A stretch of 64,000 bases of DNA from Cercis canadensis. Its lineage: Eukaryota > Streptophyta > Magnoliopsida > Fabales > Fabaceae. Within the stretch, counting starts at the first letter, position 1; each line of letters starts with the position of its first letter. The position numbers were made by a program, and so were the translations under genes. Under the pieces are notes generated by a model. That model was not told the origin of the DNA and ran no database searches. It saw nothing but the letters and a program-made list of their open reading frames with translations. The DNA lies in contig QAOA01000112.1 in the NCBI GenBank assembly GCA_003255065.1, forward strand, positions 1,660,587-1,724,586. Reading direction: 5' to 3'. Positions 12,068 to 25,800 of the stretch are shown here, in pieces.

Positions 12068-12290
12068 TGTTGTAGGAGTCCAATCAATGGTCCAATTATC
12101 ATATTGCCCTGTACTCTCCCTATAAATAAAGAAAAATCTCAATATTCTCAATAGAAGATACAAACACTCTCTATACAACTTTTTTGATACTAACTTAGGC
12201 ATTTGAGTTTGGGTGGCACACCGTTACCCTGCATGAGCTTATGTGCTCACCTTGTGCAGCCTACCCGCTTTGTTAATCTGGTGGTAACAC
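12068..12290 (+). mobile_element. Possible LTR remnant (solo or truncated LTR)
   Basis: A 223-bp stretch of normal complexity in AT-rich DNA begins TGTTG and ends GTAACA (TG...CA boundaries). It is preceded by a purine run containing GGGGGG, and it holds a TATA-like CCCTATAAATAAAG about 50 bp into the element. The part from 12181 onward has the phrasing common near the 3' end of plant LTRs. I found no target duplication, partner LTR or internal gene, so the call is weak. Confidence 0.35.
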
Positions 12291-13315
12291 TTATATCTTC
12301 AACTAAAAATTTTAGTTTTATTTATCCAATAACTAAAAAAAAAGATTTAAGTGGTTTGAATTAAACTTAAATTCAAATTATGCTATTTATGCAGTCATAA
12401 ATAAGTGTGACTTGCAATTATGAAAATAATATATTTTTTTTAATTTTTTAGTTATACGGCAATATGAAAGTTTAAATTCTTGATCTCCTATAAATTATTT
12501 AGACTTATTACTACTAAATTACACCTAGTGACTTATAACATTATTTATTTTTATTACGTTTCCTACAATTGCCAGGTATATAGTTATGGTTTGGGAAAAA
12601 AAACACATAAGTGCGTCATTTTAAAGTGTTTTATTAAATCTTGTAATGCAATTGTGATTTGTGCATGCAAAGAATGGTATTAATGAAATCACGTGAGAAT
12701 ATTACCATTTATGTAAAATAGTATATCAGATTCTAATCATTTAAGTGAATTTTTTTTTAATTTTAAATAGGTTTAATTAAATTTAAATGTTATATACAAA
12801 TAAAAAAATTATTCTTAGTTTCAAAAGTTTGAGGAAAATATTATTTAGTTCTAAAAATAGAAATTTTTTAATTTGATTAATCTTATATCGTGTAAAATAT
12901 TTAAAATATCTCTTAATGCTATGTGATTATTTTGTTAACATATATAGTTATTTTTTAGTATTATTTAATTATTCTATTTAAAAATAAAATAACATAACAC
13001 TAAAAAATATTTTAGACATATCATACTGTTTGAGAGAAATTAAATTAAAATTCTTTCATATTTATAATTAAATATTCTTAAATTTTTTAAAATAAAACAA
13101 TAATTTTTAGTATAAATAATTAAAATATGAGGTAGTATGTATAACAAAAAAAAAAGGAATGTAAGATAATGTAAAAAAACTAGTGTGAAAATAAAGATTT
13201 CTCTTTATTTAATTCTCCAAAAGAAAAAAAGGATCATCAGATTGTGTTCCCACTTCTCACACCCTGAACATATCATAACACAGTAATGTATGTACACAAA
13301 TTTTTATATTTTTCT

Positions 13316-13412
13316 TTTGCGGCTTCTCTGAACCCGGTCTCACGGTGGGCCCTCCCCACCGCCGTATCACGGTTCTCGACAGCATTCGTGAAGCCCGTGA
13401 GCTACTCAATTT
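13316..13412. other. Isolated GC-rich island of unknown nature
   Basis: About 97 bp of roughly 60% GC surrounded by more than a kilobase of about 20% GC DNA on both sides. It contains a self-complementary core, CGGTGGGCCCTCCCCACCG. Both strands stay open through it, but no protein family is recognisable. It could be a gene fragment carried by a transposon. Confidence 0.4.
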
Positions 13413-14317
13413 TTTTATGTCATTGTACTTCATCATTTATTTGTCCTCTTTCGTGTCTATTCTGGTAAAATAATTAAAAAATATTTATGTAAATAAAGTA
13501 GCTTATTATTTTTTATTAATTTAAATTAATTTTTATTAAATTATTAATAATAATAGTTATATTTTAAAAAAAATTTGTGGCATTCAAAAAATTGTAGTAG
13601 TTAATTTTTATATAAATTGCTTTTCATGTAATTTTTAATTGATTCTTCGCCAAGTCTCCAACACATCAATCTCTTTGTTATTCTTTTTCCATCCATCGCA
13701 CTGCTATAGCACTAGTTTATACTTTATACTATATATAAAAGTACATATAGGTAGAAACTTTTGAATGCCTCAAAATACTCTCTTTATTTCATTTTTTTTT
13801 TGTGTTTTTATTGGTCTTTTTCACAAGACACATAGTTTTTTTTTTTTTAAAAAATTATCTTTTATAAAATTACAAAATTATAATTTTATTAATTATCTTT
13901 TTTTTGGATAAATAATAAATAAATATTTCTTTTCATAAATTTTTTTTCAAGTAAAATCTTTATGTTTTTGAAAACTATTTATTGCAATTTATATCATTCT
14001 CACTTTTTTTTTTTTAAATTGTCACTTTCTCTTAATTTGAACTTTTTTTTAATATTTTTTTTGCCCTCTCTAGTGAATATGTTATTTTATGCATTATTCA
14101 CGTTTAATTTTTGTGATGAAATTAAAAATAAATTACGTATGTAATTTATGGATAGTAGAATCTTTTGATTTGCCAAAAATATTGCTCTTCAATATTTTCT
14201 TTTTTGTTTGAGTTTGTAATCAACAAATAAAATAAATAAATAAATATAACAATATGATCAATTTATAAAATAATTGAATATCTAAAGCATACATGCAACG
14301 CAAGTGTATCATGAACT

Positions 14318-14650
14318 AGTTTAACAAAAATATCCCAAAACATCTTTTAAGTCTCAATTTAGTCCATAAGAATTATTTTTCTCATTTTGATATATGACTT
14401 TTTAAATGAATTGTTATAATAATAGGTCAACTCAAATTTTTTGATGGGTTATTTAGGCTTAGTTCAAGCCCATTGACCCATTTTGATTGCTATAGTAATT
14501 ATACTCATTTTTTAGGAAAAACAAATTTTTGTTCATGCTAGCCAAAATTAATTTGAGTCAAAATTAAAATGTCATATGTCAATTCAAGAAAAAGAATATT
14601 TGGGGAGCTAAATTGAGACACAAAGGACTATTTTGTTAAATTAGTCTTAA
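14318..14650. repeat. Foldback (MITE-like) repeat
   Basis: Left end ACTAGTTTAACAAAAATATC, and the reverse complement of the right end, ACTAATTTAACAAAATAGTC, match well. Both continue into a shared GTCTCAATTTAG block about 35 bp in. There is no coding frame. No convincing target duplication was found. Confidence 0.5.
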
Positions 14651-14798
14651 TTTTTTTAAAGAAAGAGGGAATTACACAAAACTCCAAACTACATAAACAG
14701 TGCCGTTTTAACCTTCCCCAACACAAATCCTACACTTACTCATATTCGGCTAATCCCCCTTCAGGAAATTCCCAATTCTGCTTCTCTCTCCATTTCCC

Positions 14799-14806
14799 AA
14801 CCCTAA
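14799..14806 (+). promoter_or_regulatory. Telo-box (AACCCTAA) upstream of prefoldin 6
   Basis: The octamer AACCCTAA lies 77 bp before the PFD6 start codon, within a pyrimidine-rich leader. Telo-boxes close to the start are common in plant growth and translation-related genes, so the site is plausible but untested. Confidence 0.45.
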
Positions 14807-14882
14807 CCCACGAGAGAGTGTGGCTGCTATTGAAAATTTAAACTTTGTGATCATCACTTTATAGGAATTCGCACAGAACGCA

Positions 14883-17167
14883 ATGACTTCTTCGACGGCA
14901 CTTCGAGAGCTTCAACGCGATTTGGAGAACAAAGCTAACGATCTCAGCAAGCATCAAAAGGGTAAGCTTCTCCTATTACTTATTTTCAGCTTCCTTTTTT
15001 CCTCAATTTTTGTTCTTTTGTATTCTTTTGTTGCTTCAAGCAGATATCGCAAAGAATCACCAAGTGAGAAAGAAGTATACAATCCAGCTCGGTGAGAACG
15101 AGCTCGTCCTCAAGGTAATCTATTTCTCTTGTATTAATCGTTTTTTCACTTATGGATTACATTTTAACTTCTGGGGTGTGTCGTAAATGATTTTATTTTA
15201 TTTAGAGGGTATTTGGTTTTGCAGGAATTGAATTTGTTGAGAGAAGATGCAAATGTTTACAAGTTGATTGGCCCAGTACTTGTTAAGCAGGACTTAGCTG
15301 AGGCGAACGCAAATGTGCGCAAGAGAATTGATTACATCTCTGCTGAATTGTAAGTTTCTTTTTCTTTTCTTGGTAGTGGGTTTTTTTGGAGGCAAACAAC
15401 TATAAGCTAACACGCTGTTTTTACTTGGTATCATCAAAACTTTGTGTTAGCAGTTTAGATCTCCTGGAGATATTGCAATCACGTTTTTATAGCTTCCAAT
15501 ATAGGTTTAGGTCGTTTAAAAAGTCAATTTTTATATGTTGTGATTTTTCTGAAGTTTTTGTGAGGTAGCATGGCTAGCAGACCAATTCCATAAGCTTGAT
15601 TCTTGTCCTGTTGTCTGCTGATGTGGCAAAGAGTAAAAATTCCTTGCAAGCTACTGCCTGTTATTGCTAATTCTGCACTGAAGCAATGGAAAAACATGGA
15701 TGTGAAAATCAAATGAAAAGAAGTTCTCTTTGAACTGTTGTTTCCTAATTCTCTGCCTTGCTTCCTTTCTATTCTTGCCATTGTACGAGAGTTTTTGCTC
15801 TCACTACTACTACCTGCCTTTCTATTAGCGAAGGAAAGATAAATTGAGAATTTAGTGTTTGGATCTTTCATGATATTCTGCAGCATGTATTAGTTTTTTA
15901 CTGGTTGATTTAATCCATGTTTGGTTTAGAGGTGGGGGACCCCAGAAGCCAGAACCATGGTTGTGGGGTTGCCCACCTCAAAATCAAATAAGCTATTAGT
16001 AATTCGTTTGTATCTAGAACTTCATTTCACAGTGCCTAAATGTAATCCTCAAAGTCAAAGGTTATGATAGATGTAATGAGCTGTTTAGCGAGTATAAATA
16101 TTTTATATGGCAATCTACATAATCTTGCATTCTAATCTGATTTGTCATGAAATTCTGATTATGCTACTTCTTCGTTGTACTTCTCACCTAAAAGGTTCAT
16201 TGTGATGCTGTTAGCATTCTATTGTTGCTGCACATTTTAGCGAGACACCATTGTCATTATAGTTACGGTGATACTGATTTTGTTATCTAAGTAAGGCATT
16301 TTACAACTCTTGTTATCACTGTGATATATACTTAATTATAAATAGTCTTTGTCCATGTTAGGAAGCGGGTTGATGCTACTCTTCAGGACCTGGAAGAGAA
16401 GCAAAATAGCAAGAAAGACACAGTAAGTGTTTTTCTTCTATATTTATTCATTATATTGACCTTTGATTTGGTTTCAATTGTATTATACTATTTATTTTCA
16501 AGAAATAAAAAAATGATAAATAATATACTATGTTAGTATTCTTAGGAAAATTTATTAAAGATAAATATGAAAATTACTTATATTATATGAAGACACAAGG
16601 CTAAAACAAGTATTAGTATGCAAAAGATCTTTCAATGAAGAACTTTGTGGAGATTGGCTTTACAGACATAAGAATATCTAGAAACTTGTTAGATTTAACC
16701 TAATATTTCTCTAATGCTTCTCTAATTCTTACATATTTTTTTTTTTTTTTAATTATATGCTTGTCTGATATCTTAGCTTAGGCTTTTCAAGAGATACTGG
16801 CAAGCAAATAGGCGTCTATCAAAAAATATTTGATGAATCCTCCATCTTATTTTGCACATGATTGCCCATGCCCTGTGTTAATAAAAGAAAGTATATCTGT
16901 GCATTATTTTTCTGGATGAGTTCATTGCTTGTCAAGAGAACAGAGAACATTTTACTTTGTATTTGCTTTGGATTTATGTATGTAGTCTGCATTTTTGGCT
17001 GATGTGTTTGTGTGTTTCTAATTCTCATGCACCTCTTTGAAGAAATGATTCTTTAAGCTAGAGAGATCTATAGTTAGTTCATTGCATCTATATCTGTTGT
17101 AATCTTGCAGATCCTAAAATTGCAACAAAGTATTCAACTTCTCCAGGCTGGGAAAGGCAAAGCATAG
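14883..17167 (+). CDS. PFD6: Prefoldin subunit 6 (beta-type)
   Basis: Beta-class subunit of the heterohexameric prefoldin co-chaperone, which delivers unfolded tubulin and actin to the cytosolic chaperonin CCT. Five exons: 14883-14961, 15044-15114, 15225-15349, 16362-16422 and 17111-17167. All have GT-AG borders and consistent phases, giving 130 residues, the usual size. The protein is a long coiled-coil hairpin: helix 1 includes ALRELQRDLENKANDLSKHQ, the central turn contains the conserved QLGENELVLKELNLL and YKLIGPVLVKQDL segments, and helix 2 runs through ANVRKRIDYISAELKRVD to a C-terminal heptad region ending LQAGKGKA. Intron 3 is about 1 kb. The start is the only ATG at the 5' edge of the frame and lies 77 bp after a telo-box. 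The upstream neighbour (DUF642) is divergent, with transposons between. Confidence 0.96.
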
Positions 17168-17993
17168 TTTCCCTCAATGAAGTGTTTGGCATTTTCAGCA
17201 GAATTGTTGTTAACTCTGCTAAGGTTGGATATGCTTGTATGGCTTTTGTTTCTAACCAAACCTGACATGCCCCTCGAAGCTATTAGGGAGCCTTGTGCAT
17301 TATTTTCATATTGATAATATATTTTCTAGTAGTTGGTGTGCTTGGGTCATTTTCTTATTCTTTTGTTCTTTTTTCAATGTCATCTCTCCCGCAATTTTTG
17401 TCACAATACATTTTGAGGTTTTGATTAAAACAAAAGGTTAGTCTTCTCTTATTGTTCCCCTATCTTCCTCCCCTCTCTAATGTTTCTCCTCCTTCTATGT
17501 TCATTAGCATGGTTATCGTTGATGTTAGCTGTGAAATTGGTGCTGGAGGTTGACTCTACTATTGATCCATCAGTGCCCTCAGGTTCGATGCAGGCTTCTT
17601 AAAAAGACACTAAGAACTACTACTTGGAAATTGTACATAAGTACGTGACAACAATTCACAACTATAGTATGTGACTGAATCTAAATTGAAAAATAAATAA
17701 TTTAAAAGTAATAATAATCTACATATTACCAATGACTTATGATAATGGCACTTCCACTGGTAATAAGAACCAATATATTTGTAGTCAGGATTACTATGCT
17801 CATTCCCTTTTTCAACGTATTGCGCTCCCATTAGTAATTGAGCATATTTGGACTAAGGATATTCGCTCAATAGTGCCTAATCACTTTTGTTCCTACCTTC
17901 ATCAATAAGTTATATTATCATTTTCAATTTCACTTTTGTTGAGTTTAAAATGAGTTTTATTAATCTACATTAGGACTTATTAGAAGGATGGGT

Positions 17994-18227
17994 TCAAGAC
18001 AAACGAGAGCGTGATTGCCATATGTTAACATGCCATGGATTGTTTAACAAAGAATCATGTGAGCTTTTAATTAGCCTTTTACCATTCCATTTGATCCAAT
18101 TATTCTTAATAGCTTCTTGCACCTCTCTCGTTGAGACAATACTCTGTCTTGATATGCTCCAAACATATTGAGACGCACTAGGTAACACCAATAACAAGGC
18201 AATGCAAAAAAACATAAGAATACACAT
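17994..18227 (-). CDS. Possible small secreted peptide, unrecognised
   Basis: A 77-codon frame from ATG at 18227. Residues 1-20 (MCILMFFCIALLLVLPSASQ) look like a clean signal peptide with an ASQ cleavage context. The mature part of about 57 residues is basic and Trp/Ser/Asn-rich (YVWSISRQSIVSTREVQEAI, then NNWIKWNGKRLIK) and has no cysteine. I recognise no family. The frame stays open upstream of the ATG for 14 codons. There is no visible intron or clear TATA box. It may be a chance frame. It is kept because the hydrophobic N-terminus is followed by an even, non-repetitive sequence. Confidence 0.28.
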   Translation of the reverse strand: MCILMFFCIALLLVLPSASQYVWSISRQSIVSTREVQEAIKNNWIKWNGKRLIKSSHDSLLNNPWHVNIWQSRSRLS

Positions 18228-21200
18228 GTCTTCACATCCAAACAAGAGGCCAGTACATAAACTCCACAAAATATATTGCTATGTCTTCAGGGGCCATTCA
18301 TTTAGCCATTCAATTTCCACATGCCTATCTCTCTCAATGCCTAATTTTTCGTTCCCTGAAATCAATGTTAGTTTGTTAGGCAAATTTGAGAGAGAAGAGA
18401 GAGCAAGAAAACAAAGAGAAACCAAGTAAAACTCTTGATAATTTTGTAGCCTCCTCCTCACTAAGATACGCTGTAAACTCGTACTATCTCTGAAAAAAAC
18501 ATTCATTCAATTAATAAGGTACAAGTCCAAGAAGGAAAAGGAAATATTGCTACCAAGGTCAAGGAGAAAAATGAAGAATTTATTACCTGCCAAGAACTTC
18601 CTCAAGCGACTCCTTGCAATTCCATATCTTTTCATCCCCTGCTATTGAGAATATCATCTTTCACATGAACTATGTGCTACATTTTAAGACATTTAAAGTT
18701 TTTGACACATCTTATACACATATTCATATAACCCATGACTATGCATAAAATATGACTCTCAACAAATTCTACATTATAAATTGAAATTAGTAAAAATAAA
18801 GAATAGAATGTTAAACCTTTCGTGTTCTAATTGCAATTTCATCCATGGTCCCCTTCTCCTATCTCTCGTAAAATCAGTGACTTTCTCATCATCTAACTTA
18901 TAATTGATGGCCTCTATTTGATTTTGTGACAGGAAGTAGCATTAGTGTGTTATAACTTACAAGATCTCATGAATGCACTTTTCCTAAAGTATTAGTGACA
19001 GGAAGTAGCATTAGTTGGGAAAGATTCATTAAAATGTCTATTGCAGAAAAACCAGTGTTGAATGGTAGAAAGCAATGAAAAACGGTGGTGGTTTTCTTGT
19101 TGCTACAAGGAAACTGGTTTTGCGGAAAAGCCAATGGTTATGGTAGAAAGCAATGAAAAAGTATTGATATCTTGATCCACAAAAGGGTTTAACGCCACAA
19201 AACTAGCTTTATATATCTGATGAGAAAAATATAATAATAATTTAGAAATAGAATTATTAAAATATTTATTAGCTCTTTATAATTATACTTAACACACTAT
19301 AATAGTTCTATTATTTATTAAAACAATTATCTAAATAAAAAAAAAAGTTATTAAATTGTACTTAAAAATTATAGTAGCACTAACTGTCAAAATGTTGAAG
19401 TTAAGGATTCAGCTTTATGTATTTTATATAGATATATGTACATATATGACTAAAAATTTAGCATATATACTTGATGTTTTCTCGTGTGATGTATGTTTTT
19501 ATATATTTTTTTGGTCCAATATCATTGTAGCATACCTAAAGTATTTGTACAAGATTTGTCTAAAAGATTCTAAAAAAAGAGAGTAAAAAGACTAACTTTA
19601 TGATTGAGAGTACCTTCTACAGAGTTAGAGCTCTTCCTCATATACATGTATTCCTTTTAATTGTCTAATATGACAGTCTTTTGATGTCTATATTTCATCA
19701 TATTCTCTTTATTTAGAATTGTAGTAAGAGAACTAGTGGAACTATTGTTCCATTAATTAGGAGCAAAAGTGAGAATATACCATCAAATTAAGAGGAAGGC
19801 ACTGTGGAGTTACCCAGCTCCAATACCCCTTAGTCCAAATATGCAGATTAATCCATAACGGCACAAAAACATAGTCGTGGGGGACATTTACCGTTCCATT
19901 GTAAAGAGAGTTGCTGGTTGAGATTCCATTAATGAAATCACAGAACTGAAGCTATAATTCCAATCACATATTTAAGTCAAGAATTTCATGAAGATATCAT
20001 TTTATGATGCTAGATTCTAAACAATTTCCTGAATAAGAGTTGATCCTAATCTGATCTGTTCTTTGGTTTATAATCAAGCAAGCAGAAGTTACGTACAAGT
20101 AAGTGAAGATTAGCACTTACCAAAACACCATAAGGGAAGATTAGCTGCTCCTAGTCCTTTGTTAATTAGTATTTACGGATAGGCATATTGCGTGCAGGGA
20201 TATACCAAGGAAATTGCTGAATGTCTATAATCTTTGCCATCTCCCACAAGGGTCACTTCCATCATAAGTTACTGCATTTGTGTATGTCTGCTTCCCTCAA
20301 AGGTGGTAGACTGCTTTTAAGGCATATTGGTCCTTCCCAATATGATTGTGCTCAATTGCCACGAACGTGAAGAGCAAGGGCATATTCTTGTTTCTAGAAA
20401 ACAGAATGTATGATATTGCTTCATAGAAGTTCTCATTACTTGGAAGAACAATGAAATTTTTTGTTAATGGTACCTTGACACAATCAATTTATGTTTTGAA
20501 AGGTGTCTGATAAAATCTTAGTGAACCGAGCTAAACTTAGATATTGTTTAGTGTACAAATGTGAGCAAAGATATATCTTTATATACTCGAGTAGGGCAGT
20601 GGTACCCCATTAATTTTTTTTCCCCTTAATTAATAATGTATTTAGTTATGTAAACCCTAAGCCCCAAGAAAAATGGTTCAATTTGTCCCCTTCTATCTTT
20701 TCTAGTTCAACCCCTGGGCTTGTGGAAGTATGTGGTGCAAGTATCATTCCTCTTTCAGTACAACAAGCATTGGTCATTGAATGATGCTTACCCTTCTCTG
20801 GTTAGCTAGCTGCTACTCGTTGAATGATGCTAAGTGGGGTTTCAGGTACGTATATAGGATTAGTCATTTGCCACTTCTAATCATGTCAGTTACTGTCTGA
20901 CATGAGCGAACGAGCTATAAGACAAATAAGAAGCGCTTTTCCGGCCACTAAGGGAATTTGCCTTTATGTCGGGCCATGCTTCCAAAAATTAATAATGAGA
21001 AAGAAAAGTTAAAATACAAGATACAGAATTATACCAATTCATATGAAAATTGGCACAAATACTGAAAGCTAGTGCTTATTGGTGTTCCATGGATGAAATT
21101 AAGTAGTATTGAATCATTATTATTGGCTAATGGAAACCTTTAATCTGCGAATTCCTTATGGCCATATAAAAAAGTAGAACCATTTGTATTATATGGGGCT

Positions 21201-22582
21201 ACTCTCAAAAGAAGTAGTAAATCGTTTTTAGTTTTGGATGGTTGGGTATACATTTAAACTTTGAATTCCTTAAGGCTGAATGGAGAAAGGGAACCATTTA
21301 TTTTCTAGGGGTTAGCATGCAACTTCTTGTCAGGGAAAGTATATATTTGCTTGGTTGATGAATCCTCTTTGGTTGTCTGCCCTTTGTTTACCTGTTTGGT
21401 TCTTTGTTTCATTAGCTAATGGTCTGTTTATGAAACAAAATCATGGAAAGAAAATGGGAGGGATGAAAATTAGTAATTTATCTAGACATAATATATAAAT
21501 GGATACATTACTAATGTTTTCTTCTTCTTTTTGTTTTTTCTTTTTAATAGCTAGAATTGATGAAAAACTACACTTTGTCAAAGTATGAAGTCAAATTGCT
21601 CTTGCGCTCATTGCATGAAACAACTAAAGTTGCTTAAGTAGAATATGCATCGTGCAAAATTCAAATTTTCAATTGGAGGATCATGAAATATATATTGGAA
21701 GTGACCTGAATGATGTTGCATCAGTATGCATTTTCTAAAAGGATTGGTCACGTGCTGCTTCATCTGATGGGGAATCTCTGAGTCACCATCGATGTTTAAT
21801 AGGCTGCAGAACTATAAATCTGCGGTGGGGGTGTCACCATCGAAAATGCACGCATGCTTGACAAGAATTTATCTGTCAGAATTGTACTAACATTGCAGAA
21901 GCCACTAGTTACCACCAAAGCACCAAGTGGGTTGGCTGGATAGATATGTTTTCTATTGTTGTGATAGGTATGTGCGGTTGATGAGTATGTAGTCACTGCA
22001 TAAAATTAATCGCGGTAGCAAATGTGCTCTTCTACTCTTGAATTATGAGGTCTGGTTGGAGTTATCTGAAACAAAATCTTTTTCTTTCTCTCTATTCATT
22101 TCTGGATGTGGAACACAGATGACTTAGTCAACATTAGCATTATGAGTTGAGCAATATGGGAGTAGGAAGTGAAGTAAGCTTTATTACCGGGTATTATGTC
22201 AACTAGATCAATGGTATCTATTTCCAAAATTTATGAGCCATCATAGTATGAAGAAATTTATGAGATGAGCACCCCTTCCCCCCAACCCATCTCCATGCTG
22301 TTAGTTACTCAGATAAATCTTTGTCACCACCAAATTAAGAGGGACGTTGATATTCACTGTAGAAGCAGGAAGCACTAACTGTTTGTGCATGTTTGTAAAA
22401 TTGTACTCATAGTAGAAATTAAAATGTCTAATTGTACAATTTGATTAAGGTTCTGTTATATCTTGGAGATGGATACTATTTGTGGAAGTTCTAACTGTTC
22501 CATTTGATTGAGGCTCTTTACTGTTTGTGTATGACTATGCTTATATAAAAATGTTTCTGAGTGATTTGTTTAACTCATGATC

Positions 22583-22840
22583 TGTTGTATCTTGAAAATT
22601 ATTGACTATGAAAAAACCAACTTAACATAATAAGATCTCAAAGCATTTTCTCCTTCCACTAGTAGTTCACCAACCTACCATCTCAGAAATATCTTATATC
22701 TAACTGATCAAACCTATTGTATCTTGAAAATTATTGACTATGAAAAAATCAATTTAACATAATAAGATCTCAAAGCATTTTCTCCTTCCTCTACACCAAC
22801 CTACCATCTCAGAAATATCTTATATCTAACTGATCAAACC
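22583..22840. repeat. Tandem duplication, two ~130-bp units
   Basis: Unit 1 at 22583-22714 and unit 2 at 22715-22840 are nearly identical from TTGTATCTTGAAAATTATTG to AACTGATCAAACC. They differ by a few substitutions and a short deletion in unit 2. The pair abuts directly and contains no coding frame. Confidence 0.85.
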
Positions 22841-25800
22841 AACTTCAGGGCCATTCCAAGTTTAATTGCCTTATTATTAAATTAGGAGTTGAAATTTAGG
22901 AACACCCGTTTCAAAAGATAGAGCATTTTTATTCCAATTCACTAACTGTCACAATCCAAAATTCTGTCCTTTCTAACACTCCGAGGAAAACAAGTGAAAC
23001 CTTATCCCACATATGGTTTTGGCTTAAAACGATGTTATAATTACAATGAGAAGTACCTTATTGGAATCTAACTATAATGAAATCAAACAAGTGTTAACAT
23101 ATGAATTTGTGCCAACTATCCATATTCTAGGATGTTAATTTGGCGAGACTTGGCATACCGCGTTGCCTTATCTCTTCTGCAGTATGTCTAAACATCCAAG
23201 CATTCAGCTAAAATTAACTGTTTCAAGATGGAATTGTAGCAAATTGTAGTGTGCCATGTTGCAGTATAGGCTAACTGATCGAGTAATCCATAATTGGAGT
23301 TGTAGGCACCACCAAAAGTGGTAGCCTGCTCTTGCCTTTACGAGAATAAAGGTGCCACAACCCTACCCCTTTTCACTTTTGAAATGTGTAGTAATTTCCT
23401 ACCACATTTACTGGTGGTAGTAATTCCTTTTTCCATAGCTTTTTTAGGGTCAAAGAATTAATGAAAGATGATATCAATTATTGTGATTTTCTCATTACCC
23501 CACTTAGGTGTCAAAAATCATCTCTCTAAGGATCTTGCTTTGATATAATTAATTCATGACTTTAATGTGTATCCAAAAGATGTTCTCGCAATCTCAAACT
23601 CTAGGGCCTATTTTTCTAGATCTCTAAAACAAACTAAACTAATTGCTTTCATCTCTATATGTGAAGTTTCTTAAAACTATTGTTTCATATTGATACTGTC
23701 TGCTAATTAAGAACTAATATCATCTTCTGTTTATGAATGTCATTTACATGTTTAGCAGTGAAAGCAATATTGTACTGTTACAACTCTTCTTGTATTAGGA
23801 GCCTTTCTTTTCCTCATCCAACCCCCTCTCTTCATTGATAAATGGTATTAATATTTGATATTTATTTTTTATTTTTGTTGAATGATTGATGATGGCTGCA
23901 TATTTCAGAAAATGATGAAAAAGTCATACATAGACTAGGCACCATAAAAAAGAGTAGTAAAAAGGAAAGAACCAGAACAAGGTGCGAGGAGGGGTGTTTG
24001 TGCTAATTTAGCCTAGCTAGGTTTGATTACAGATTAACAGAAAGCAATTAACCAGCCATAATGTGAAGCAATTATTTGGAAGAAATTTGTAAAATGTGAA
24101 GAGGCACAACAATTAGTGGAACCAAGCAATTATATTTCCCTATGCTAATTAAATTGAGAATAAAATACTTGTCATGGTAGCGATATTGCTTTCAATCTTT
24201 TTTCCCAACTAAACAAGTCCCATTTAGGGGAAAAATGATTTATTCTTCAGTTTTATGTACTAGTAGTAATTTCTTTCTAATACTTTATATTTTCTTGTAG
24301 CTTTTCACTTGCCTCTTTCAATGTGAAAAAAGGAATACATTTAACACCCTCTTTAGTTTAAGAAGTAATTCTATTTACACACTAATTATTTTTACATTGT
24401 TTCACACTTTTACACAGAACAATATCTAAATTTGATTGGATTCACTTAAAATTTTTACAGCTTAAATTTACACACCATCTCACATTGTGTGTAAATAAAT
24501 TTTCTCTAGTTCAAGCATGCCAAGATAAGTGTCTATATATGCTGTAAAAGTTTGAGGGCTTTTGTGTCTACTGAAAGGCACAGCAATTAGTATCATGATA
24601 GGCTTAAGTAAGCTCAGGGGTACCAAATTATCAGGCAATTGGTGCTAGCCTGGTTATTATTTGAGATAACAAAAAAGGGCATGCATATTGCATATGTATG
24701 TTAATGAAATATAAAGACCATGCACAATGCCAAGTTTGGCACTTTCAGTGAGAAAGACTACTCAATTTTTATGGATACCTCACACCTCATAAAAAGATAT
24801 TGGAAGAAGATGTTTAGATTTCATTCTTTTGTCTTGTCCAGCTTCAAGCTATCTAATTCTCCTCAAACACATCTTCAAGAGAGATTGTTGCACTTTTATT
24901 AGCAAAAGCACTGAAAGGAGTGAAGATAGGGTCTTTTGTCTTCTCTTTATCTAAAGCTTCCAAAATACCATTTGCAAACCACATACACCAAAATGACTGA
25001 TAATATTCGTAATTGTTATTTAAGCAGAAGCATTATTCTTTTTTCCTTTTTATACATAAAGAAATGCTTATTCCCTCTTGAATCATATATCTTTACTTTA
25101 ATCATCACCCTCCTCATCAACTAATATAGTTGAGCTGAGTCGACAAAGAAATTTTAGTGTAACCGAGTTCATGGACCATCCAAGACACAAGAGTTATGAC
25201 GTGACTTGTGTAGGGCCATGACTTTTGTCCAAAGTCTATAGACCTGAGTCTACACATGAGTTGAATTACTTTACTTAAGCAGTCTAATATTGTATACCTA
25301 GTGGCACAATGTGATCGGTGTTAGGACAATTTCTTGTGGCTAAAGTATTATTATTCTACTATTACTTTATTTATTTCTATTTTTTAGAGGGGAGGTTTCA
25401 ATATTCTTCTATATCATCACTAGAACAAAGTGAATTCTCTATTTACCAAAAAAAATAAGGATAAATTCTAAGCTACTCTAGACCACTAACAAAACTGTGG
25501 ACCAAGGAATGAAAGCATAGTGCTAAAATCACATGAGATGACTGTGGAAAGAAAGCCACGGTCGAGAGTTGAGAGTACTACGTGCATCTGGCATTCATAC
25601 CACAATGCTTGGAGAGGCATCTAGCATCTCCCCTACATATATGACGGCAATGAAACTCATCTCATCAATATCGGTCCCAGATGTCATTGACCTACTTAAT
25701 GGATGGGGCTGCGCTGCCCAATCACTTTCTCTTACAGAATATCTGACTACTGTGTTTTGTAAGAAAGCAATCTGAGAAGGAAAAAAGAAAGAAGCATCAA

